This document shows, piece by piece, positions 1 through 5,504 of a stretch of 5,504 bases of DNA. This stretch comes from Ignavibacteriales bacterium (GTDB taxonomy: Bacteria > Bacteroidota > Ignavibacteria > Ignavibacteriales > Ignavibacteriaceae). The position numbers were made by a program, and so were the translations under genes. Positions within the stretch are counted from its first letter, which is position 1. Every line of letters starts with the position of its first letter. The stretch lies in assembly GCA_027349615.1 (NCBI GenBank), contig DAIEML010000155.1, forward strand, positions 1 to 5,504, given 5' to 3'. Under the pieces are notes generated by a model. That model was not told the DNA's origin, ran no database searches, and saw only the letters and a list, made by a program, of their open reading frames with translations.

Positions 1-311
1 CGAAAGGCGGAACTACATACAACGCAGAACCGAAGATTGAAGGGAGTATGGGCAACTTTAAATATGTTCCGGCTGAAATTAAAGAAGCTAACCTGAAAGT
101 AGAGATCAAAAAAATTGATCCGCAAAGCCAGCAGGCAGATTTTGTTTTTTCAAAAATTGTTGCCGATAAATCGCAAAAAACTCCCAAAGAAGTTCTGTCA
201 ATTCAGGCAAGCGTAAAACCTTTTATAAGTCTTGTGTGGATCGGTGTATTGATAATGGTGCTGGGATTTTTCGTTTCTGTTGCAAGAAGACTGAGTGAGT
301 CCTTAGTCTGA
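1..311 (+). CDS. ccmF: C-terminal end of CcmF/CcsA-type cytochrome c biogenesis protein (5' truncated)
   Basis: The reading frame is open from base 3 to the TGA at 309-311, so the gene begins outside the window; the ATG at 48 is an internal methionine and not the start. About 102 residues are visible. A soluble stretch rich in Lys, Glu and Ile comes first. It is followed by one membrane segment at the extreme C-terminus (roughly PFISLVWIGVLIMVLGFF) and a short basic tail (VARR). A final 'KPFxxLVWIG...GF' helix with arginines behind it is the usual ending of CcmF-like heme lyase subunits, which deliver heme to apocytochrome c on the periplasmic face of the inner membrane. The CcmF versus CcsA name is by resemblance of this tail only, since the heme-binding WWD region lies outside the window. 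Nothing links it to the efflux operon downstream: 770 bp of gene-free DNA separates them. Confidence 0.62.
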   Translation, partial: KGGTTYNAEPKIEGSMGNFKYVPAEIKEANLKVEIKKIDPQSQQADFVFSKIVADKSQKTPKEVLSIQASVKPFISLVWIGVLIMVLGFFVSVARRLSESLV

Positions 312-426
312 TTTAACAGCAGTTCTTAAATCTATCCTCCCTCTTTAAACCTGCTCTCCGCAGATAAGGTAGCCAACTGCAACAGGCTATTAAAGACTCT
401 GAAAATTATTAAACTTAAAAAATTCA

Positions 427-558
427 TTAGGAATGCCCCGATTTTATCGGGGTTAACCCCGACAAGCCTTTAACGATTTTGATGTTTGTATTTGATAAAT
501 GATATTCTTCCTGTCTTTTGACAATTAGTGCGGTAGCAGATTCCAACGTAGCTATTGA
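427..558 (-). other. Short open minus-strand frame, possible gene-end remnant
   Basis: Reading the minus strand from just after a TGA (561-559) gives 43 sense codons ending at a TAA (429-427). There is no ATG, so this could only be a fragment of a lost gene or chance. The amino acid mix is protein-like (it includes ATLESATALIVKRQEEYHL), and the last ~13 codons run through the CCCCGAT palindrome. I do not recognise a family. Chance cannot be excluded for a frame this short. Confidence 0.2.
436..462. repeat. CCCCGAT palindromic repeat (REP-like; possible hairpin terminator)
   Basis: Three copies of the same heptamer, alternating in orientation, lie within 27 bp: CCCCGAT (436-442), ATCGGGG (446-452) and CCCCGA (457-462). 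The first two form a perfect 7-bp stem with a 3-nt TTT loop. The second and third form a perfect 16-bp palindrome, TCGGGGTTAACCCCGA (447-462). The middle arm can pair with only one partner at a time. It stands out as G+C-rich in AT-rich surroundings, 125 bp after the ccm-like stop codon. No T-run follows on the + strand, so an intrinsic terminator is only a possibility. A dispersed REP-type repeat is favoured by the RAYT-like transposase remnant nearby, which is an inference. Confidence 0.65.
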
Positions 559-625
559 TCAATATTGAATATTTAGTTATACCTTAGTAGTATAATTTCT
601 TTCTAGATTTTTTAACCTTATTAGC

Positions 626-739
626 CTATTTCTGTTTTAATGTCTTCTGGTAAAATTTGATAAACTTTTCATATTCTCCTGCAAAACTTATTTTGCGGTG
701 ATGCTCACCTTGATCAAGTATATATTTACTGACTCTGAA
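626..739 (-). pseudogene. C-terminal remnant of a RAYT/Y1-type (REP-associated) transposase
   Basis: On the minus strand the frame from 739 to the TAG at 628-626 reads 37 codons, including SKYILDQGEHHRKISF and then EYEKFIKFYQ. RAYT (REP-associated, HUH/Y1 family) transposases commonly end with the pattern Y-I-x-N-Q-x-E-H-H-x-K-x-x-F-x-x-E-Y-x-x-F, and this fragment matches it nearly residue for residue (D replaces N; the position after Q is G). The catalytic HUH and tyrosine motifs lie upstream in intact proteins and are absent here, so it cannot be active. A stop (TAA) lies just upstream in the same frame at about 748. The fragment abuts the DUF4372 remnant with a frame change and lies 164 bp from a palindromic repeat. 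Assignment rests on a short motif recalled from the family. Confidence 0.58.
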
Positions 740-843
740 GATTTTATTTTATAATTACCTTTATATCGTTCTAAAGATTTACGAAATTTATGTTAAGGTA
801 TATGTTCCATCAGTTGACTAAAAATTGTTTGCCCTAAATTCAT
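739..843 (-). pseudogene. N-terminal remnant of a DUF4372 (IS4-family) transposase
   Basis: Starting at an ATG on the minus strand (843-841), the translation begins MNLGQTIFSQLMEHIP, then a TAA stop at codon 17 (795-793), then HKFRKSLERYKGNYKIKS. IS4-family transposases with an N-terminal DUF4372 domain typically open with M-N-x-G-x-T-I-F-S-Q-L-M and continue through R-Y-x-G-N-Y-x-x-K-S-F, which is exactly this layout with normal spacing. The stop is one base from a leucine codon (TTA to TAA). After about codon 35 the similarity ends, and the whole DDE catalytic domain (some 300 residues) is missing; sequence resembling another transposase family follows directly. It is a dead fragment. I could not define a terminal inverted repeat or target duplication at the start-side edge (844-900). 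Confidence 0.68.
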
Positions 844-927
844 ATACACTCCGGGTTAGTTAATGACACGGAACGAAAATTAGTTTTTTATTTCAAATCG
901 CTTATGACTATTTTTCTTTATAATACT

Positions 928-942
928 CTATATAACATATAG
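928..942. repeat. AT-rich inverted repeat CTATAT-AAC-ATATAG
   Basis: A perfect 6-bp inverted repeat with a 3-nt centre, ending 48 bp upstream of the -35 box at 991. It could be a protein-binding site for the downstream promoter, but short AT inverted repeats arise readily by chance in DNA of this composition. Confidence 0.25.
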
Positions 943-990
943 TTACAGACACTCACTTATTCGTATTTGGGACAGTAGTGATTAAAGATA

Positions 991-1019
991 TTGACAAAAC
1001 ATTTTTCAATTGATATAAT
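991..1019 (+). promoter_or_regulatory. Perfect-consensus sigma70-type promoter with extended -10
   Basis: TTGACA (991-996) and TATAAT (1014-1019) are separated by exactly 17 nt, and TG at 1011-1012 supplies the extended -10 motif. Every scored position matches the primary sigma-factor consensus. Transcription would start near 1025-1028, giving a leader of about 55 nt before the ATG at 1082. The -10 box sits inside an inverted repeat, CAATT-N5-AATTG (1007-1021), that could be an operator. This is the only full consensus promoter I saw in the window. It most directly serves the small gene at 1082; with no clear terminator after that gene, it may also feed the efflux operon. Confidence 0.68.
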
Positions 1020-1081
1020 TGTGCAGTATGATGTAGAACTTTTTTCTTTTTTGAATAATTTTAGAATTGAAACAATTAAGC

Positions 1082-1498
1082 ATGAATAAGTTTATTAAAT
1101 CCAGATATCGTCTGCTCTTGGTTATGGTATGCTTTTTTGTTTTAACAATGTTTGTTGATCAAGCAAACATTCTTGATATCGTAATCGGCAATAATCAAAA
1201 TATAGATATTGAACATCCAGAGGAAGTTGATCTTTCACTGCTTCAATCAAAACCATCTCCAAATTATCAATCTTTTAAACGGAACTTAATTTCCGGAAAA
1301 ACAGATTTCGGTAAAACTAAAACTAACAAAAAGAATTCTAAGAGAATAATGATTGATGAAGATAGTCCATTAACAGAAACAGTTAACATAAAAGTTTCCA
1401 CTTTAGCAGAATCATTTCAAAGAGAAAATACCGAGCCATACCATTTCATTTCCATTCAAGAATCCACTTACTTGCAAAATAGATCTCTCTTAATTTAG
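1082..1498 (+). CDS. Small membrane-anchored or exported protein of unknown function
   Basis: A 138-residue protein that I do not recognise. The ATG at 1082 is preferred over the in-frame TTG five codons earlier because it gives a classic N-terminus: a basic stretch (MNKFIKSRYR) then a hydrophobic segment at about residues 11-24 (LLLVMVCFFVLTMF). That is either an uncleaved anchor or a signal peptide. The remainder (about 110 residues) is polar and probably periplasmic, with an acidic part near residues 35-50 (EHPEEVDL) and a Lys/Asn-rich middle (KTKTNKKNSKR). It has only two histidines and one cysteine, the cysteine lying in the hydrophobic segment, so there is no obvious metal-binding motif. 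No Shine-Dalgarno is visible, which is usual for this group. It is directly behind the consensus promoter and 163 bp before the efflux operon. A role with the pump is possible but rests on position only. Confidence 0.6.
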   Translation: MNKFIKSRYRLLLVMVCFFVLTMFVDQANILDIVIGNNQNIDIEHPEEVDLSLLQSKPSPNYQSFKRNLISGKTDFGKTKTNKKNSKRIMIDEDSPLTETVNIKVSTLAESFQRENTEPYHFISIQESTYLQNRSLLI

Positions 1499-1661
1499 AA
1501 TTTCCAGCCATACAAATCGCATCATTTAAATTTGACAACTTCTAATTCTGAGCAGTGCTATGAGTTAGGGTATTTCTGTGCAAAAGCATTTCGTTGTTCT
1601 TAATATATTTCTGAACTTTTGCTAGGTAATTACCCAAATTAATTAATGAATAATTATCGTA

Positions 1662-2990
1662 TTGGAAATTCAATTGAAAAATTATTTTGAGCTAGTAAAG
1701 TATTTTATAAAAATCATTTTTGTTGCCCTGCTATTAACTTCTTCTGTATTTCCGCAAAACGAGTTTGCTGAAGATACAGTAAAAATAAGTTTAGAAACTG
1801 CAGAACAAATTTTTCTCCAGCATAATCTCCAGTTGCTGGCTGCAAAGTATAATATAAATGCAGCTAAAGCTTCGATTATTCAAGCTCATATTTGGAATAA
1901 TCCGAACTTGTCTATTGGGCAAAACATTTATAATAAGTTTACCAGTAAATATTTTGATTTCTCTAAAACCGGAAATACTGACTTACAATTACAGCAGCTT
2001 TTCCTTCTTGCGGGAAAAAGAAATGATCAAATAAAACTTGCTCAGATAAATTCTGAAGTTGCTGAAGATTCTTTTTATGATTTGTTGAGAACTTTGAAGT
2101 TCGAGCTAAGAACTAATTTTTATAATTTGTATTTTTTACAGAAATCAGAAAAATTTTACGACAATACTATTCCTTCGGTCCAAAAAACTGTAGATGCTGC
2201 TCAAAGAATTTATGAACAGCATGCAATTTTATTATCTGAGGTTCTAAGATTAAAGTCTCTATTATTTTCTCTTCAGAACGAGCGACTCGGAATAGAAAAT
2301 CAAATTTACGATATTCAAAATAATTTGAATGTCCTTTTATCAGATTCAACAAATTCTCATTCATATTTTAGCCCGCAATTGAATGTTGCGTTTTATGATA
2401 GTCTAAATGCAAATTCTATTTCTCTCAATGATGCTTTGGGAACAGCTTTGGAAAACCGGCCTGATGTAAAGATTGCTGCTTCAAACGTAATATATGAAAA
2501 AACGAATCTCACACTTCAAAAGGCTCTCGCAATTCCCGATTTAACAATTGGTGGTTCATATTCACGGAACGGAGGTTATATCCGGGATTATTTGGCGCTT
2601 ACTTTATCTGTTGACCTTCCAATATTCAATCGAAATCAGGGTAATATACAAGTATCAGAAAATACTCTGGAAGAGAATAAAATCTTGTTGAACCAGGCCA
2701 AGCAGTCAGTGAAGAAAGAAGTTGTTTCAGCGTATGAAAAAGCACTTGAGACCGATAATCTTTACAAAAATTTTGATAGAGCATTCCCGAATCAATATGA
2801 AAAACTTACTTCCGGTATGATTGCCAACTATGAAAGCCGCAACATGACAATAATTGAATTTACAGATTTTTATGAATCTTACAGAACAAGCATGCTGCAA
2901 ATGATTCAACTTCAGGACAGCAGAATAAATGCATTTGAACAATTAAACTATGCGGTTGGAAAAGATATTCTATTTCCCAAACATAAATGA
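1662..2990 (+). CDS. TolC-family outer-membrane efflux channel (CzcC-like)
   Basis: This 442-residue protein is the outer-membrane exit duct of the tripartite pump encoded with the next two genes. It has a signal peptide (hydrophobic core about residues 15-29, ending SSVFPQ) without a lipobox cysteine, so it is probably not lipidated. Two outer-membrane-efflux repeats follow: the first from about residue 43 (SLETAEQIFLQHN... and WNNPNLSI), the second from about 254 (SLNDALGTALENRPDV). The second repeat includes the strand VDLPIFNRNQG (317-327), typical of CzcC/CusC-like members; long helical stretches lie between. Its length is normal for the family. No in-frame ATG exists near the 5' end. 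The start must be TTG at 1662 or TTG at 1674; the latter has GGAA six bases upstream and starts MKNYFELVKY, so it is a real contender. The nearby ATG at 1646 is out of frame. The stop is 35 bp before the adaptor start. Confidence 0.9.
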   Translation: MEIQLKNYFELVKYFIKIIFVALLLTSSVFPQNEFAEDTVKISLETAEQIFLQHNLQLLAAKYNINAAKASIIQAHIWNNPNLSIGQNIYNKFTSKYFDFSKTGNTDLQLQQLFLLAGKRNDQIKLAQINSEVAEDSFYDLLRTLKFELRTNFYNLYFLQKSEKFYDNTIPSVQKTVDAAQRIYEQHAILLSEVLRLKSLLFSLQNERLGIENQIYDIQNNLNVLLSDSTNSHSYFSPQLNVAFYDSLNANSISLNDALGTALENRPDVKIAASNVIYEKTNLTLQKALAIPDLTIGGSYSRNGGYIRDYLALTLSVDLPIFNRNQGNIQVSENTLEENKILLNQAKQSVKKEVVSAYEKALETDNLYKNFDRAFPNQYEKLTSGMIANYESRNMTIIEFTDFYESYRTSMLQMIQLQDSRINAFEQLNYAVGKDILFPKHK

Positions 2991-3013
2991 TTTTTAAGAT
3001 TTTGAAATTTTAT

Positions 3014-3018
3014 AGGAG
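3014..3018 (+). promoter_or_regulatory. Strong Shine-Dalgarno (AGGAG) that fixes the adaptor start
   Basis: AGGAG lies 7 nt before the ATG at 3026. This is optimal spacing and the clearest ribosome binding site in the window. It argues for starting the adaptor at 3026 rather than at the in-frame ATG at 2987, which overlaps the previous stop (ATGA) and would add 13 residues ahead of an ordinary signal sequence. Confidence 0.75.
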
Positions 3019-3025
3019 CTATAAA

Positions 3026-4024
3026 ATGAAAAGATTAATTGAAAAATTTATCATCGGAATTTTTATTACAACGATTTTTCTAATGTTTGGCTTCGAAGTA
3101 AATGGATGCAGCGATACAAGCGGCAAACAATCGCTTGTCCAAAACTCTGATAGAACTTCTGTCACCGACAATGGAAAAACAATTACATTTTCAGAAAACA
3201 ATCCTGGACTTCAAGAATTTAAAATATCGCCGGTAGAAAAAGGATCGGCAATTTTATCAGTTCTTGCGCCTGCCCGGATAGTAGCTAGCATTGCACCATC
3301 GAAAAATAATTCCGATAAAATAATTTTATTCGATTCGCCTGATGTCACTTCACTTTATTCACAGTACAAGCAAAGCAAAGCAAGCGTTGAATTGACTTCA
3401 AAAAATTTAAAAAGAATAAAACAGATGTACCAAAATCTAGGTGTAACTGCTAAAGATTTAAACCAAGCTGAAACCGATGCCTTAACTGCGAAAGCTTCAT
3501 TGGAGGGAATGGAAGGAAGATTGAAAGTATTGGGCTTTAATCCTTCAGAGCTCGAATCAATTAACGGAAGGACTGTCTGGCTGATGGCAGATGTTCCGGA
3601 AGCACAGCTTCATGAAATTACCAGAGGAGAAAATGTGCGAATAACTTTTGCGGCTTTTCCGGATAAATTATTTTCTGGTAGAACGGAAGAAATAGGAGAA
3701 ATAATTGATCCGACTACAAGAGAAGTAAAAGTAAGAATTTCTTTATCAAATCCTGAAAATAAATTTTTGCCCGGAATGTTTGCCCAAGTTGATTTTGGAA
3801 ATAAAATTAATAAAGCATTTATTCTTCCTCTAACAGCAGTTGTAACTGTTGAAGGGAAAAATTATGTGTTTATCCAAGCTTCAACAAATAGTTTTGAAAG
3901 AAAGCAAGTAACTCTTGCAAACTCCGATGCTTCCAAATTAGTTGTACTTGATGGAATAACCGCCGGAGATAAAGTAGTAATATCAGGAGCTATGCTTTTG
4001 AAAGGATTAAGCTTCGGTTATTAA
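3026..4024 (+). CDS. RND efflux periplasmic adaptor (HlyD/CzcB-like membrane fusion protein)
   Basis: A 332-residue periplasmic adaptor that should bridge the RND pump and the outer-membrane channel. The N-terminus is basic then hydrophobic (residues 8-23) and reaches a cysteine at 28 in the context VNGC; Asn at -2 makes this a poor lipobox, so lipid anchoring is uncertain. Residues about 104-169 form the alpha-helical hairpin (SPDVTSLYSQYKQSK... to ...GRLKVLGF). Residues about 183-257 form the beta-barrel domain (VWLMADVPEAQL, then DPTTREVKVR and FLPGMFAQVDFG, a highly characteristic set). Residues about 260-325 form the membrane-proximal domain, ending SGAMLLKGLSFGY. The hairpin is flanked by only about 20 residues on each side where the two lipoyl half-motifs normally lie, and no G-x-V...GD-x-V-x-x-G motif is visible. 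The protein is short for CusB/CzcB (often 370-500). It has few Met or His, so CusB-style copper binding is not evident. Confidence 0.88.
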   Translation: MKRLIEKFIIGIFITTIFLMFGFEVNGCSDTSGKQSLVQNSDRTSVTDNGKTITFSENNPGLQEFKISPVEKGSAILSVLAPARIVASIAPSKNNSDKIILFDSPDVTSLYSQYKQSKASVELTSKNLKRIKQMYQNLGVTAKDLNQAETDALTAKASLEGMEGRLKVLGFNPSELESINGRTVWLMADVPEAQLHEITRGENVRITFAAFPDKLFSGRTEEIGEIIDPTTREVKVRISLSNPENKFLPGMFAQVDFGNKINKAFILPLTAVVTVEGKNYVFIQASTNSFERKQVTLANSDASKLVVLDGITAGDKVVISGAMLLKGLSFGY

Positions 4025-4095
4025 AAAATTTTCCTGAATAAAAAATTTAATTAGATGGTGTGAAATTTCTATTCATCACTTAACAATAAATTGAT

Positions 4096-5504
4096 ATGAT
4101 TCGTAAACTCCTAAGCTTTGCTCTTAACCAACGACTTGCGACAATCACAATTGTAGTTTGTTTTATTGCAGCCGGCATTTATTCATGGATAGAATTAAAG
4201 AAGGAAGCTTATCCGGATGTCGGTGATACTCAAGTAGAAGTAATTACAACCTATCCTGGCCAGGCTGCGCAAGATGTTGAACAACAAGTTACGCTGCCAA
4301 TAGAACGTGCATTAAATGACGTTCCGCGTGTAATAAATAGAAGGTCAAAAACTATTTTTGGATTGTCTGTTATCAATTTAACATTTGAAGATGGTACTGA
4401 TGATTACTTCGCGCGCCAACAAGTATTAGAAAAATTAAATGATGCAGTTCTTCCGCCAGGAGCAAATCCTTCCCTTGGCCCTTTAACCGGTCCGGTTGAT
4501 GAAATTTTTCGATATGTGATTGAGTCAAATGTTAATTACACACCGATGCAATTAAGAACACTTCAAGATTGGGAAATAATTCCTCGACTTCTTCAAGTGC
4601 CCGGTGTTGCTGATGTTATAAATTTTGGAGGCTTAGTTCAGCAGTATCATGTAATCACTTCGCCGGAAAAGCTTTTTAGATATAATTTAACTCTTCAAAA
4701 TGTTATTGACGCAATTCAGGCAAATAATATAAATACCGGCGGCAATATTATTAGAAGAGGCGAGCAGGGTTTTGTTGTCCGTGGGATTGGTGCAATCAGA
4801 ACAAAGAGCGACATTGAAAGCATAGTATTAAAAGCCGATAACGGTATTCCAATTTATATTAAAGAAGTTGCGTCAGTTGAAGAATATCCGTCGCCGCCAA
4901 CAGGAATTCTCGGTTACACGCTTCAGCCAAATGATTCAACTAAGATTGATGTTAATTCTAGTGTTCAGGGATTGGTTGCAATGAGACGCGGCGAAAATCC
5001 ATCTGATGTAATCAAAGCTCTTAAAGAAAAAGTGAAAGATATAAATGAGAATGTGCTTCCCGAAGGAGTTCGTTTAAGAATTACTTACGATCGCAGCCAG
5101 TTGGTTAATTATACCATCGATACTGTTTCCAGTACTTTATTGGAAGGATTTACAATTGTAATTCTAGTTTTAATATTTTTTATCGGCAGTGTTCGCTCTG
5201 CGCTTGTGGTTGCTACTACAATTCCAATTTCATTACTCTTTGCTTTCAGCATGATGAAACTGACGGGAATTCCTGCAAATCTTTTATCGCTTGGTGCAAT
5301 TGATTTCGGAATAATTGTTGACGGCGCAGTAGTCATGGTTGAAAATATTATGAGACGCTATCGGGATGCAACTCCTGAAGAAAAAAGTCAAGGTATTATT
5401 CGCTTAACATTAACCGCAGCGCAAGAAGTAGGAAGAGAAATTTTCTTTTCAATTACAATTATCATACTTGCATATCTTCCTATTTTTTCTTTTCAAAGAG
5501 TTGA
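4096..5504 (+). CDS. czcA: Heavy-metal-efflux RND pump, N-terminal 469 residues (3' truncated by window)
   Basis: The frame is open from the ATG at 4096 to the end of the window; family members are about 1,030-1,070 residues, so less than half is seen. The start gives the standard opening MIRKLLSFALNQRLATITIV with TM1 at about residues 13-30. It is followed by the first periplasmic porter domain (EAYPDVGDTQVEVITTYPGQ, LPPGANPSLGP, LQVPGVADV). TM2-TM3 lie at about 349-388, and TM4 at about 396-416 carries DFGIIVDGAVVMVEN. The residues D403, D409 and E416 match the conserved D402/D408/E415 proton-relay set of CzcA one for one. That motif marks HME-type pumps, and DFG..VDGA favours the divalent-cation (Co/Zn/Cd/Ni) side over the Cu/Ag CusA type, whose motif differs. 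TM5 begins near 447. Substrate is inferred, since the periplasmic metal-site residues lie outside the window. No Shine-Dalgarno is seen; 71 bp separate it from the adaptor. Confidence 0.93.
   Translation, partial: MIRKLLSFALNQRLATITIVVCFIAAGIYSWIELKKEAYPDVGDTQVEVITTYPGQAAQDVEQQVTLPIERALNDVPRVINRRSKTIFGLSVINLTFEDGTDDYFARQQVLEKLNDAVLPPGANPSLGPLTGPVDEIFRYVIESNVNYTPMQLRTLQDWEIIPRLLQVPGVADVINFGGLVQQYHVITSPEKLFRYNLTLQNVIDAIQANNINTGGNIIRRGEQGFVVRGIGAIRTKSDIESIVLKADNGIPIYIKEVASVEEYPSPPTGILGYTLQPNDSTKIDVNSSVQGLVAMRRGENPSDVIKALKEKVKDINENVLPEGVRLRITYDRSQLVNYTIDTVSSTLLEGFTIVILVLIFFIGSVRSALVVATTIPISLLFAFSMMKLTGIPANLLSLGAIDFGIIVDGAVVMVENIMRRYRDATPEEKSQGIIRLTLTAAQEVGREIFFSITIIILAYLPIFSFQRV

Larger units (their letters stand above)
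312..1081. other. Gene-free, mobile-element-scarred intergenic region
   Basis: This 770-bp stretch has no intact gene on either strand. From left to right it contains a weak stem (TAGCC/GGCTA, 370-389) too small to call a terminator; a strong CCCCGAT palindromic repeat (436-462); a short open minus-strand frame of unknown origin (427-558); two contiguous minus-strand transposase remnants (626-843); an AT inverted repeat (928-942); and a consensus promoter (991-1019) for the gene at 1082. I see nothing recognisable at 844-927 or 943-990. Confidence 0.7.

Noticed and set aside
370..389. TAGCC/GGCTA stem-loop as a terminator after the ccm-like gene
   Set aside because: Only 5 bp with a 10-nt loop and no following T-run.
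565..596. TTGAAT...TATAAT as a promoter in the remnant region
   Set aside because: The spacer is 20 nt and no gene follows on that strand until 1082.
312..1081. CRISPR array, tRNA or riboswitch in the large intergenic region
   Set aside because: No regularly spaced direct repeats, no cloverleaf or tRNA arm motifs, and no recognisable aptamer core were seen on reading both strands.
1532..1561. TTGACA (1532-1537) as a second promoter ahead of the channel gene
   Set aside because: The best -10 at workable spacing (TGCTAT, 1556-1561) matches only 3 of 6 consensus bases; too weak to call, though not excluded.
2167..2364. Minus-strand ORF of 65 codons
   Set aside because: It lies wholly antisense within the TolC-like channel gene and has no recognisable domain; a shadow frame.
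2727..2942. Minus-strand ORF of 71 codons
   Set aside because: Antisense to the conserved C-terminal repeat of the channel gene; its content mirrors that gene's codons.
2987..3025. Upstream start for the adaptor with a 4-bp ATGA overlap to the channel gene
   Set aside because: It would add 13 residues in front of a normal signal sequence and has no ribosome binding site, whereas ATG 3026 has AGGAG at 7 nt.
3019..3201. Minus-strand ORF of 60 codons
   Set aside because: Antisense to the adaptor's signal region and ribosome binding site; no supporting evidence.
5109..5336. Minus-strand ORF of 75 codons
   Set aside because: Antisense to TM2-TM4 of the RND pump, including the DFG motif, which is clearly the coding strand.

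Overview
The window is AT-rich, uses few Shine-Dalgarno sequences, and carries a cytochrome c biogenesis gene end and efflux proteins that look like those of the Bacteroidota/Ignavibacteria/Chlorobi (FCB) group. An Ignavibacteria-like bacterium is my best guess; this is inferred from protein style and is not a proven placement. All intact genes are on the + strand.

Region 1 (1-311) is the last ~103 codons of a CcmF/CcsA-type cytochrome c biogenesis membrane protein. Region 2 (312-1081) has no intact gene but is not empty. On the minus strand it holds the N-terminus of a DUF4372-type IS4-family transposase (843 to ~739), broken by an in-frame stop. This runs directly into the C-terminus of a RAYT/Y1-type (REP-associated) transposase (739-626), with a CCCCGAT-based palindromic repeat (436-462) further along. 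It reads as a graveyard of mobile DNA between two housekeeping-like blocks. At its right end is a perfect-consensus sigma70-type promoter (TTGACA, 17 nt, TATAAT with extended TG) at 991-1019.

Region 3 (1082-1498) is a small membrane-anchored or exported protein that I do not recognise. Region 4 (1662-5504) is a tripartite RND efflux operon in the order outer-membrane TolC/CzcC-like channel, periplasmic adaptor, inner-membrane RND pump. The pump runs off the right edge; its first 469 residues include the DFG-x3-D-x6-E signature in TM4 that marks the heavy-metal-efflux (HME, CzcA-like) branch. Together the three proteins should form one cell-envelope-spanning pump exporting divalent metal ions, or another substrate, across the outer membrane. 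The promoter at 991 may drive the small gene and possibly the pump genes.

The most noteworthy points are the two fused transposase remnants next to a REP-like palindrome, the perfect promoter with an inverted repeat over its -10 box, the unknown small gene leading the efflux operon, and an adaptor that seems to lack the usual lipoyl domain. I found no clear evidence of a wholly new defence or mobile system.
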